DNA of 64,000 bases. Source: Pseudomonas mandelii (GTDB lineage Bacteria; Pseudomonadota; Gammaproteobacteria; Pseudomonadales; Pseudomonadaceae). How positions within the stretch are numbered: the stretch's first letter is position 1; every line of letters starts with the position of its first letter. Location: contig NZ_JAMYDU010000010.1 in NCBI RefSeq assembly GCF_024138395.1, positions 124,001 to 188,000 on the forward strand, in the 5' to 3' direction. Below, piece after piece: positions 47,383-56,297 of this stretch. The notes beneath the pieces are model-generated. The model was not told the DNA's origin and made no database searches. It saw only the letters and a program-made list of their open reading frames with translations. The translations under genes and the position numbers were made by a program.

Positions 47383-48906
47383 ATGACCGTGATCAAGCAA
47401 GACGACCTGATTCAGAGCGTTGCCGACGCCCTGCAATTCATTTCCTATTACCACCCCGTGGATTTCATCCAGGCGATGCACGAGGCCTACCTGCGTGAAG
47501 AATCGCCGGCAGCCCGCGATTCCATGGCGCAGATCCTGATCAACTCGCGCATGTGCGCCACCGGCCACCGCCCGATCTGCCAGGACACCGGTATCGTTAC
47601 CGTGTTCGTGCGCGTGGGCATGGACGTGCGTTGGGATGGCGCCACCATGGGCCTGGACGACATGATCAACGAAGGCGTGCGCCGGGCTTACAACCTGCCG
47701 GAAAACGTCCTGCGTGCCTCGATCCTCGCCGACCCGGCGGGCGCTCGTAAAAACACCAAGGACAACACCCCGGCCGTTATTCACTACTCCATCGTTCCGG
47801 GTAACACCGTGGAAGTGGACGTGGCGGCCAAGGGCGGCGGTTCCGAGAACAAGTCGAAAATGGCCATGCTCAACCCATCCGACTCAATCGTCGACTGGGT
47901 TTTGAAAACCGTTCCGACCATGGGCGCCGGCTGGTGCCCACCTGGCATGCTCGGCATCGGCATCGGCGGCACCGCCGAGAAAGCCGCCGTCATGGCCAAG
48001 GAAGTGTTAATGGAGTCCATCGACATTCACGAGCTGAAGAAGCGCGGCCCGTCCAACCGTATCGAAGAGATGCGTCTGGAGCTGTTCGAGAAGGTCAACC
48101 AACTGGGCATCGGCGCCCAGGGCCTGGGTGGCCTGACCACCGTGCTCGACGTGAAGATCATGGATTACCCGACCCACGCCGCTTCGTTGCCGGTGTGCAT
48201 GATCCCCAACTGCGCCGCCACCCGTCACGCGCACTTCGTGCTCGACGGTTCCGGCCCGGCCTCGCTGGAAGCGCCACCGCTGGACGCCTACCCGGAAATC
48301 GTCTGGGAAGCAGGTCCGTCGGCCCGTCGCGTCAATCTCGATACCCTGACACCTGAAGAAGTGCAGAGCTGGAAGCCGGGCGAAACCGTCCTGCTCAACG
48401 GCAAAATGCTCACCGGTCGCGACGCGGCGCACAAGCGCATGGTCGAGATGCTGAACAAGGGTGAAACCCTGCCGGTGGATCTGAAAGGTCGCTTCATCTA
48501 CTACGTCGGCCCGGTCGATCCGGTCGGTGACGAAGTGGTCGGCCCTGCCGGTCCTACCACCGCCACGCGGATGGACAAGTTCACCCGTCAGATCCTCGAG
48601 CAAACCGGCCTGTTGGGCATGATCGGCAAATCCGAGCGCGGCCCGACCGCGATCGAAGCGATCAAGGATCACAAAGCCGTTTACTTGATGGCGGTCGGCG
48701 GCGCGGCTTACTTGGTGGCGCAAGCCATCAAGAAATCCCGCGTGGTAGCTTTCGCCGAACTGGGCATGGAAGCGATCTACGAGTTCGACGTCAAAGACAT
48801 GCCTGTGACCGTTGCGGTCGACAGCAAGGGCGAATCGGTACACATCACCGGTCCTGCGATCTGGCAGAAAAAGATCAGTGAAAGCCTGGCGGTGGAAGTG
48901 CAGTAA
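47383..48906 (+). CDS. Class I fumarate hydratase (4Fe-4S)
   Basis: This enzyme interconverts fumarate and malate in the TCA cycle using an oxygen-sensitive 4Fe-4S cluster. The protein of 507 residues starts MTVIKQDDLIQSVADALQFI, with GAGGAG eight bases upstream; an in-frame ATG at 47353 is less likely. Class I signatures are GHRPICQDTGIVTVF (Cys66), GAGWCPPGMLGIGIGG and CMIPNCAATRHAHF, the likely cluster ligands. The C-terminal beta domain ends GPAIWQKKISESLAVEVQ. It is divergent from sadC and complete. A strong terminator follows. Confidence 0.93.
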   Translation: MTVIKQDDLIQSVADALQFISYYHPVDFIQAMHEAYLREESPAARDSMAQILINSRMCATGHRPICQDTGIVTVFVRVGMDVRWDGATMGLDDMINEGVRRAYNLPENVLRASILADPAGARKNTKDNTPAVIHYSIVPGNTVEVDVAAKGGGSENKSKMAMLNPSDSIVDWVLKTVPTMGAGWCPPGMLGIGIGGTAEKAAVMAKEVLMESIDIHELKKRGPSNRIEEMRLELFEKVNQLGIGAQGLGGLTTVLDVKIMDYPTHAASLPVCMIPNCAATRHAHFVLDGSGPASLEAPPLDAYPEIVWEAGPSARRVNLDTLTPEEVQSWKPGETVLLNGKMLTGRDAAHKRMVEMLNKGETLPVDLKGRFIYYVGPVDPVGDEVVGPAGPTTATRMDKFTRQILEQTGLLGMIGKSERGPTAIEAIKDHKAVYLMAVGGAAYLVAQAIKKSRVVAFAELGMEAIYEFDVKDMPVTVAVDSKGESVHITGPAIWQKKISESLAVEVQ

Positions 48907-48926
48907 GCGCTTCGCCCCTCGATAGA

Positions 48927-48965
48927 AAGGCCGGGCGGTCAGCAATGATCGCCCGGCCTTTTTTT
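48927..48965 (+). terminator. Terminator of the fumarase gene
   Basis: AAGGCCGGGCG / CGCCCGGCCTT stem with seven T; it separates the fumarase gene from the lux-box promoter of the TcB operon. Confidence 0.92.
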
Positions 48966-48996
48966 CGCCTGTCATAAGGTGGCGCGCGCCAGCTAC

Positions 48997-49012
48997 CTAT
49001 CAGATTTGACAG
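48997..49012 (+). promoter_or_regulatory. lux-box-like operator of the TcB-TccC operon
   Basis: CTATCAGATTTGACAG, and with flanks ACCTATCAGATTTGACAGGT (48995-49014), a 20-bp dyad of classic lux-box form with matching ACCT/AGGT ends. A candidate -10 TGTTAG (49033-49038) lies 20 bp downstream. The ATG at 49096 is 84 bp away. Confidence 0.72.
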
Positions 49013-49095
49013 GTTACGCCCCGTACGAGCTCTGTTAGCGTGGAATCTCACCGGTATCCCATGCTTCCCTGCCCCGGTTAACAGGTTCGCTTGCC

Positions 49096-52000
49096 ATGGC
49101 CAATGATGCAGATGCGCTCGTTACCACACCCTCCATACCCAAGACGGCGTCCATTGCCACCAATGGCCGCAGTTGGGGGGAAATCGGCGCGACCGGTCAA
49201 AAGCCTTACATACTGCCACTGCCATTCCTGTCGGGCCGCCAGCTTCACCCTGGGCTGCAGGTGTCTTATGACAGCAACTCGGGCAATGGCAAATGCGGCC
49301 TCGGCTGGGATCTGCCTCTGTCCGCCATTTCCCGAAAGACCAGCAAAGGCGTGCCGAAATACGAGCCAGCCGATGTCATGCAAGCCAACGGCACCGAGCT
49401 GCAGCCCGAGCTGACCACACGCGGTAAAATCAAGACGAGCCGGCGTACGCGCGGTAAAGGTCAGCGTGCCGAAACGTATTCAGTGGTGCGCTACATCCCT
49501 CGCCTGGAAAGTACATTCACCCGATACGAGTTCTGGACACGGGACGATGGCAATCCCGGATTCTGGGTGGTCTACGGCGCTGACGGCACCCAATATTGCT
49601 ACGGCAACAGCATGGCCTCCTGCCTATTCGACCCTGCCGCCCCGAACCGCATCGCCGTGTGGTTGCTGGTGGAAATCATGAATGCCGTCGGTGAACACAT
49701 CTTCTTCGAGTACAAGTCCGACGATAAAGAACCTGACGAGCGTTTTGACTATCGGGCTCAGCGCTACCTGCGTCAGATCTGTTATGGCAACGAGACCGCC
49801 AGTGCCGAGTTGCTGTGTCTGACGCATGAGGCACCGCAGGACTTGCGTTGGTATTTCCGGATGGTGGTGGACTACGGCGAGCGCAGCACCGACCCGGCCG
49901 TGGCACCGCCATTTGACGCTGCGGATGAAAAAGCCTGGCCGCTGCGTACCGACCCTTTGCACACGCATCGCTACGGCTTCGAGGTGGGCACCCGGCGCCT
50001 GTGCCAGCAGTTTCTGATGTACAACAACATCGGCCCCGAGAAGGTGCTGGTCAATCGCCTGTTGTTGGAGTTCAAGCCCACGGCGCTGCGCTACAACCAG
50101 CTGAAAGCGGCGCACTACATGAGTTACGACGCCAAAGGCAGGGTCAAACACTCACCGCCGCTGGAATACTTCTATTCGGATTTCGTGCTCAATACCCTGC
50201 CCCAACCCTTGTTGCAGCTCGATCACATGCCCGGCCTCAACGACGGCCGGCCCTATCAATGCGTCGACCTCTACGGCGAAGGCGTGCCCGGGTTCCTGTG
50301 CCAGTACGACAACGCCTGGTATTACCGGGAACCCTTGCGGGGCGAACCCGGCACGCACGAAATCGTCTACGGTCCCTGGACCTTGCTGCCCCTGATCCCG
50401 ACTGCCGACAGCAGCAAACCGGTGGTGCAAATCCTGACCGACCTCACCGGCGACGGGCGTCTGGACTGGGTCGTCGCGCAGCCGGGCGGCAGCGGTTACT
50501 ACACGCTCAATCCGGATGGCACCTGGTCGCTGTTCAAGCCATTCAGCCAGTTTCCCGTGGAGTTTTTCCATCAGTTGTCCCAGCTGGGTGACTTGAGCGG
50601 CGACGGTCTGGATTCCGTGGCGCTTATCGGCCCGACAAGCGTGCGGGTGTACGCCAACCTGCGAGAAAAAGGCTTCGCGTCGCCGAAGGATGTGCCCCAT
50701 GAACCGGACGGCTTGCTGCCACTGTTCAGCAGCGCCCGCTCCGAACTAGTGTTTTTCGGCAATATGCACGCCAGCGATCTCACCGGGCTGTGCCGGATCC
50801 GCCACGACAAAATCGAATGCTGGCCCAATCTTGGCCATGGCAAATTCGGCAAAGGCAATGTGATCAGCGCCCTGCCCTTCACCTACCAGGACTTCAACCC
50901 CGACCAGGTGCGCATCGCCGACCTGGACGGTTCCGGCGCGCCCGCCCTGATTTATCTGTGCTCCGATTACTTCGATATCTACTACAACTACGGCGGCAAT
51001 GGCCTGGCACAAGAGCCAGTGAAGGTTGCGTGGCCCAAAGACGTGCGCTACGACAACCTCTGCCAGGTGACTTTCGCCGACCTGCAAGGCCTGGGCTGCG
51101 CCAGCCTGTTGTTGACGGTGCCGCACATGAAGCCGCAGCACTGGGTGTATCACTTCGTCAGCGAACGCCCGTATTTGCTCAACGGCTGCAACAACAACAT
51201 GGGTTACAGCGCCACGCTGGGTTATGTCAGCAGCGCGCAATGCTGGCTGGATGAAAAGCAAGAGGCGCTCGCCGCCGGGGAACAACCGGTCTGCTACCTG
51301 CCGTTCCCTCAGCAGGTACTTGGCTGGTTGCGACAGGACGATGAGATCACCGGCAATTCTCTGATGCAGCTGCTCAAATATTTCGAAGGCTACTACAACG
51401 GGACAGAGCGAGAGTTTCGCGGCTTCGGGCGGGTGTATCAAACCGACAGTGAGTCGGAACCGGGCAAGGGCGAAAGCGGCCATACGGCGCCGATGCGGGT
51501 CAAAAGCTGGTTTCATACCGGCCGGGACGTCGACCTCGAACTCAAGGATACTTGCCAGATCGACGGCGCGGCCAAGTCATTGGGCCTCACGCTGTTCTCA
51601 CGCTTCAACGAGATCAAGCGCACCGACCTGATCCGCAAGCCCTTCCCCGTCGACAAACGCGAAATCGCCTACGCCCTCAGCGGCCAGTTGCTGCGCACCG
51701 AAGTCTCCCAGGCTGACGACCCCGAGCCTGCGCGACTGTTTTCCCAAACCGATCATCGCTACCGGGTTCGACAAACCGCGAGCAAGCCAGTAAGCCTGAT
51801 GGTGATGGATCAGGAAACCCGCCGCTATCAATACGAACGTTTCATGGATGACCCGCGCTGTCAGCATGTGGTCAACCTGGAATGGGATCGGTTCGGCCAG
51901 CTCGTCCACAGTTTCACCGTTGACTATGCACGACGCCGCACTGATACCGACGAACCACCATTCGAGGAAGAGGATCAATGCAGAGCCTGGACCGATAGCT

Positions 52001-53544
52001 TCGATGAGCAACAAACAGTGTTTTACCTGACAGAGGCCCGCGCAGATTTCATTCACCTGACCGATGCGTCCTGCTGGTTATTGGGGTTGCCCTCGCGCCA
52101 GCGCAGCAATGCGCTGATGTTGCGCAAGGGCACGCTACCTCAGGGCCTGAGCGAGGATCAGGTGAGCTTCGAGAATGTCGTCAAGCATCAAGCGAGCCCC
52201 GAATGGACAACCTTGCGTGAATTGACATCGCTCTCAGAGCAACGTTATCTGAAGGACGGCGATGGCAGGATCTTGTATCCGCCGCTGGCGGGGCCGACGG
52301 AACAGGCCGTATTCGACAAAAAAGCACTGGCGGCCTACGACGATGTTTCGCCCGATATTCGTGCCGAACTGAAAAAAATCGGCTACGCACCCATGCCCCG
52401 GTTTTTTCCTGAGGACCCGAGTGAAGACCTGCTGGAAAACCTGTGGTCAGCCTTGAGTAGCTTTTTCACCTACGCCGATGCCAGCGGCTTTTACCACGTC
52501 ACCGCCGTGCAGCAGACCGCCAGCCATGGCGTGACGGAAATTACCCGGGATCCCTATCACCTGCTGACCATTGCCATCACGTTACCAGACGGGTGCAAGA
52601 CCACAGTGGATTACGACTACCACTTCCTTTTGCCGGAGCGCATCACAGACCCCAACGAAAACATTCAGGAGGTGTCCTATGGTCGGGGCGGGCAACCGCT
52701 GGTGAGCAGTTTTCATGGCACTGAAGAAGGCAAGGCTGCGGGTTTTTGCCCACTTGACGAACATACGGTGCCGGCAGATGAGTCTCCTGGATACGCCATC
52801 GAACACCCGCAGGAGGTGATAGCCTCTGCCGCCAGTGCGATGCGCGTTGAACTGGATAGCTGGATGCCCGAACTCCCGGTTTCCGAAGCGCTGTCCGTCA
52901 AGAGAGAAGAATGGATCACCCAAGGCCTGATGCTGCGCAACGGCCGCATCCGGGCCACGGCCCTGCGCTGGCTGAGCCGGCAAAAAAAGCTTACTCGCAG
53001 TGAACAGACCCTGCTCAAATACGCCCGGACCGGGCCCCGACAACCGGTGCACAGCGTCGTTCTGACAGCCGACCGTTACCCTGAAGATCTGCTGCAATTG
53101 ATCCATCTGGTGATCAGCTTCATTGATGGCTTCGGCCGCGAGTTGCAAACCAAACAACTGGTCGAACCGGGCCTGGCCTACGTGGCCACCCCCGAAGGCA
53201 AACTTGCGCTAGACCGCGGCCAACCTCGAGAGGCACTGGCCGATTGGCGCTGGCGTGTCAGCGCACGCGTCGAGTACAACCATAAAGGCGAGACCATTCG
53301 GGCCTACCGTCCCTACTTCCTCGATACCTATCGCTACATTAACGACAGCTCGATGCGCACGCATGGCTTTCATGACCGGATTTTTTATGACGCACTCGGC
53401 CGGCCAATCCAGACGATCAATGCCATGGGCCATTTGGCATTCGACGTTCTGCATCCCTGGTTCAAGCTCAGCTACGACTTCAACGACACTGACGACACGC
53501 TATCGGCCAAGCCTGCGAAACCTGCGAAGAAGGCCAAGTCATGA
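49096..53544 (+). CDS. Tc toxin B subunit (SpvB/TcdB-like)
   Basis: This 1482-residue protein, near the length of TcdB, starts MANDADALVTTPSIPKTASI. The SpvB-type N-terminus is clear (PLPFLSGRQLHPGLQVSYDS, then NSGNGKCGLGWDLPLSAISR). VCBS/FG-GAP-like propeller segments follow (LTDLTGDGRLDWVVAQPGG; LGDLSGDGLDSVALIG; IADLDGSGAPALIYL). The TcdB middle domain is seen in YFEGYYNGTEREFRGFGRV. In the complex TcB forms, with the Rhs core of TcC, the cocoon that encloses the toxic tail and docks on TcA. It is first in an operon and overlaps the first tccC-like gene by four bases. A lux-type box lies upstream. Confidence 0.9.
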   Translation: MANDADALVTTPSIPKTASIATNGRSWGEIGATGQKPYILPLPFLSGRQLHPGLQVSYDSNSGNGKCGLGWDLPLSAISRKTSKGVPKYEPADVMQANGTELQPELTTRGKIKTSRRTRGKGQRAETYSVVRYIPRLESTFTRYEFWTRDDGNPGFWVVYGADGTQYCYGNSMASCLFDPAAPNRIAVWLLVEIMNAVGEHIFFEYKSDDKEPDERFDYRAQRYLRQICYGNETASAELLCLTHEAPQDLRWYFRMVVDYGERSTDPAVAPPFDAADEKAWPLRTDPLHTHRYGFEVGTRRLCQQFLMYNNIGPEKVLVNRLLLEFKPTALRYNQLKAAHYMSYDAKGRVKHSPPLEYFYSDFVLNTLPQPLLQLDHMPGLNDGRPYQCVDLYGEGVPGFLCQYDNAWYYREPLRGEPGTHEIVYGPWTLLPLIPTADSSKPVVQILTDLTGDGRLDWVVAQPGGSGYYTLNPDGTWSLFKPFSQFPVEFFHQLSQLGDLSGDGLDSVALIGPTSVRVYANLREKGFASPKDVPHEPDGLLPLFSSARSELVFFGNMHASDLTGLCRIRHDKIECWPNLGHGKFGKGNVISALPFTYQDFNPDQVRIADLDGSGAPALIYLCSDYFDIYYNYGGNGLAQEPVKVAWPKDVRYDNLCQVTFADLQGLGCASLLLTVPHMKPQHWVYHFVSERPYLLNGCNNNMGYSATLGYVSSAQCWLDEKQEALAAGEQPVCYLPFPQQVLGWLRQDDEITGNSLMQLLKYFEGYYNGTEREFRGFGRVYQTDSESEPGKGESGHTAPMRVKSWFHTGRDVDLELKDTCQIDGAAKSLGLTLFSRFNEIKRTDLIRKPFPVDKREIAYALSGQLLRTEVSQADDPEPARLFSQTDHRYRVRQTASKPVSLMVMDQETRRYQYERFMDDPRCQHVVNLEWDRFGQLVHSFTVDYARRRTDTDEPPFEEEDQCRAWTDSFDEQQTVFYLTEARADFIHLTDASCWLLGLPSRQRSNALMLRKGTLPQGLSEDQVSFENVVKHQASPEWTTLRELTSLSEQRYLKDGDGRILYPPLAGPTEQAVFDKKALAAYDDVSPDIRAELKKIGYAPMPRFFPEDPSEDLLENLWSALSSFFTYADASGFYHVTAVQQTASHGVTEITRDPYHLLTIAITLPDGCKTTVDYDYHFLLPERITDPNENIQEVSYGRGGQPLVSSFHGTEEGKAAGFCPLDEHTVPADESPGYAIEHPQEVIASAASAMRVELDSWMPELPVSEALSVKREEWITQGLMLRNGRIRATALRWLSRQKKLTRSEQTLLKYARTGPRQPVHSVVLTADRYPEDLLQLIHLVISFIDGFGRELQTKQLVEPGLAYVATPEGKLALDRGQPREALADWRWRVSARVEYNHKGETIRAYRPYFLDTYRYINDSSMRTHGFHDRIFYDALGRPIQTINAMGHLAFDVLHPWFKLSYDFNDTDDTLSAKPAKPAKKAKS

Positions 53545-56297
53545 GCGCCAGTGTGCACTTTCGTACACCTTCCATGGCCGTCAATGGGCCCCGTGGCTCG
53601 ACCATCAGGCAGGTGAACTATCTGCGCACGGTGGCCGGCGGCGAGGTGGAGGCGCTCATCACACGCCAGCACTATGACCTTGCCGGACGGCTGGTGGCAC
53701 AACAGGATCCACGCCTGTCCACGTCCAACTCCGTCACCGTTTACAGTCTGGAAGGCCACACCCTCAAACTTCACAACGTCGATGCCGGGACCGGAATCAG
53801 CTTGCCGGGGCTGGCCGGGAAATCCGTGCAGACCTGGGACCCACGCAACAATCATCGGCGCATGAACTACGACAATCAGATGCGCGTGGTGGCCATCGAA
53901 GTGAACGCGGTGCCGGACATCGAGACCTTCGGCTACGCCAATGCCGGAGCCGATCCCGGACACAACCTGCGCGGGCAGATGACCGAACGGGAAGATTCGT
54001 CAGGCCGGGTCAATTTCCTCAGTTACGCCTTGCCTGGCCCTTCGCTAGGCGAAACCCGCACCTTTCACGATGGCAAAGCCTTCACCAGCCACCAGGTCTT
54101 CAGTCCTCTCGGCAGGGTGCTGGAACACACCAATGCCGGCGGCCACCAGCAGCGATCGACTTACGACATCGCCGGGCAACTCATACAGGTGCAGCTCAAG
54201 CTCAACGGGCAGCCCGACTGGCAACCGGTGCTGCGGGATGCGCAGTACAACGCCGCCGGACAGATCATCGAGAAGCTGACCGGCAATGGCGTGACCAGCC
54301 ACTGGCATTACCATCCGGCCGACGGGCGCCTGCATCGGCAATCAGCGCAAAAGGCTTCGGGACCGGCGCTTCAGGATTTCGAATATGAACACGACCGGAT
54401 GGGCAATATCACCTGCCTTCTCGATCACACCTACACGCCCACCCACTTCGCCAACCAACGGGTGGATGGCAGGCGAACGTTTGTCTACGACTCGCTTGAA
54501 CGACTGATCCGCGCCATCGGTTACGACGATGCCCCACCCAAGGACAACCCGGGCCGACCGCAGCCGACTGATCCCAAGGACCGGCGCAACTATACCCAGA
54601 CTTACCAATATGACCGCGGCAGCAATCTGATCCAGCTCAGCCACGTGCGCGATGGTGCCACTCAAACCCGCCAGATGGTTATCGCCCCCGACAGCAATCG
54701 TGGCGTGCGCTGGAAACCGGCCGATCCGGATCCGGACTTCCCCGCACTGTTCGACCGCGCCGGCAATCTCCTGGCCCTGCAACCCGGCCAGCCAATACGG
54801 TGGAACGACCAGAATCAACTGGAATCTGTAACGCTGGCCGAACACGCCAGCGGGCCGCATGACATCGAACAGTCTCGCTACAGCCAGGGCGCACGGGTCT
54901 ACAAACGCCATGAGACCCACACCACCAAAATCAGCCATTTCCATGAAGTGCGCTATCTGCCGGGCCTGGAGATCCACACCAAAGACAACGGCGAAGAACT
55001 GCATGTCATCAGCGTGGGTAACGCGCGTTGCCTGCACTGGGAACAAAAAAAACCAGACGGCATCGCATCCGATCAATTGCGCTACAGCCTCGAAGATCAC
55101 CTCGGTTCCTGTGTGACGGAACTCGATCAACAAGCACAACTGATCAGCCACGAAGGTTATTACCCGTTTGGCGCCACGGCGTGGATGGTTGCGCGCTCGG
55201 CCATCGAGGTGAGTTACAAGTTCATCCGCTATTCGGGCAAGGAAATGGATGTCAGCGGGTTGTATTACTACGGCGCCAGGTATTACGCGCCGTGGTTGCA
55301 GCGTTGGATCAGTGCGGATCCGGCGGGGGATGTGGATGGGCTGAATCTGTATGGGTTTGTAGGTAACAACCCATTGCGCTATGTGGACGCGTCGGGTGAA
55401 AGTGAATTGGAAGCGGCCATCATGCTTTCATCTGCATTCATTTCCAAAGTTGGTGAATTTGCCGAGCAGACCAACCTGATCATGCACAACGTCATTAACA
55501 AGAAACATCTGAAAAGAAACCTGGCCGCTAATCTGGTCGTTGAGACCATCAAGGGCCCCATAGGCTATGAGGCCGGAGTGATCGCAGGCGGTATGGTCGA
55601 TCGGATTTTACCTAGTATTCCCGGTATACCTTACCTGACAGCCGGGGGCCTGATTGGTGGCAACATAGCTGGCGATGTAACCGGTGCAATGGTCGACCCG
55701 CTGATCAACACGGTCGCGGATAGCCTCGGTGTGACGATAGGCCCACTGATACCGCAAACCTCGACAATGTCGGTTGCAAAGATCAACAGTGAACTGGGCA
55801 TCACCTCCGACAAAGAATTTCGTTTGAATCCACTTCTCGACAAAGTGCTTAACCCTGAATTCATGATGAACAGGGTCATTAGTTCATGGCTATCGATCAT
55901 TCCCGGCACTCTCAATATGTTTGCCCGTGCAATCGAAGTCGAAGACATCATCAACGGCCTTGATCCCGTTAAGGTCGGCAAGATAGAGATGATGTACACC
56001 GAATGGCAACAAGCAGTGCAGCAACATTCTGCTATTTACGAAGAAGCGTTCAAAGAGTTGGGCACCAACGTCCTCGAACCATCGGTAGCGGGTGGTACAG
56101 CCATTAGCCTGGACACTTTGCGTGCGCAAACTTTGGCCGCTCAGGCAGAGATCCGCGTTGGGCTCAGAGGTATTGCCGCCTACAAGGAAATGAACACTAC
56201 GGATAACCGATTCCTGAGACAACAAGAGCACCCGGTTCAGAAAAAACATTCCCGGTTTTATAACTGGTTTACCCGTGACAAACAGTATGGCAATTGA
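53541..56297 (+). CDS. TccC-like Rhs protein 1 (Tc toxin C subunit)
   Basis: The protein of 918 residues has an Rhs/TccC core to about residue 616 and a ~300-residue variable C-terminal effector tail. The core carries YD-type repeats (YDLAGRLVAQQDPRL; YQYDRGSNLIQLSHV) and the conserved C-terminal region DVSGLYYYGARYYAPWLQRW. The aspartyl self-cleavage segment is ADPAGDVDGLNLYGFVGNNP. The tail (after RYVDASGE) has a Gly-rich hydrophobic stretch (GLIGGNIAGDVTGAMV) and a helical, charged end. I recognise no enzymatic motif in it. The tail should be cleaved and injected through TcA. It overlaps TcB by four bases and the second tccC-like gene by 11. A pore-forming or membrane-acting effector is possible but not shown. 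Confidence 0.88.
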   Translation: MSASVHFRTPSMAVNGPRGSTIRQVNYLRTVAGGEVEALITRQHYDLAGRLVAQQDPRLSTSNSVTVYSLEGHTLKLHNVDAGTGISLPGLAGKSVQTWDPRNNHRRMNYDNQMRVVAIEVNAVPDIETFGYANAGADPGHNLRGQMTEREDSSGRVNFLSYALPGPSLGETRTFHDGKAFTSHQVFSPLGRVLEHTNAGGHQQRSTYDIAGQLIQVQLKLNGQPDWQPVLRDAQYNAAGQIIEKLTGNGVTSHWHYHPADGRLHRQSAQKASGPALQDFEYEHDRMGNITCLLDHTYTPTHFANQRVDGRRTFVYDSLERLIRAIGYDDAPPKDNPGRPQPTDPKDRRNYTQTYQYDRGSNLIQLSHVRDGATQTRQMVIAPDSNRGVRWKPADPDPDFPALFDRAGNLLALQPGQPIRWNDQNQLESVTLAEHASGPHDIEQSRYSQGARVYKRHETHTTKISHFHEVRYLPGLEIHTKDNGEELHVISVGNARCLHWEQKKPDGIASDQLRYSLEDHLGSCVTELDQQAQLISHEGYYPFGATAWMVARSAIEVSYKFIRYSGKEMDVSGLYYYGARYYAPWLQRWISADPAGDVDGLNLYGFVGNNPLRYVDASGESELEAAIMLSSAFISKVGEFAEQTNLIMHNVINKKHLKRNLAANLVVETIKGPIGYEAGVIAGGMVDRILPSIPGIPYLTAGGLIGGNIAGDVTGAMVDPLINTVADSLGVTIGPLIPQTSTMSVAKINSELGITSDKEFRLNPLLDKVLNPEFMMNRVISSWLSIIPGTLNMFARAIEVEDIINGLDPVKVGKIEMMYTEWQQAVQQHSAIYEEAFKELGTNVLEPSVAGGTAISLDTLRAQTLAAQAEIRVGLRGIAAYKEMNTTDNRFLRQQEHPVQKKHSRFYNWFTRDKQYGN

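Noticed and set aside
48968..48979. Extra half-site CCTGTCATAAGG just before the TcB-operon lux box
   Set aside because: Only one half of the dyad is present and it overlaps the fumarase terminator tail; too little to call a second operator.
52024..52035. CCTGACAG match inside the TcB gene
   Set aside because: It lies within coding sequence, has no partner half-site at the right spacing, and single half-sites are expected by chance.
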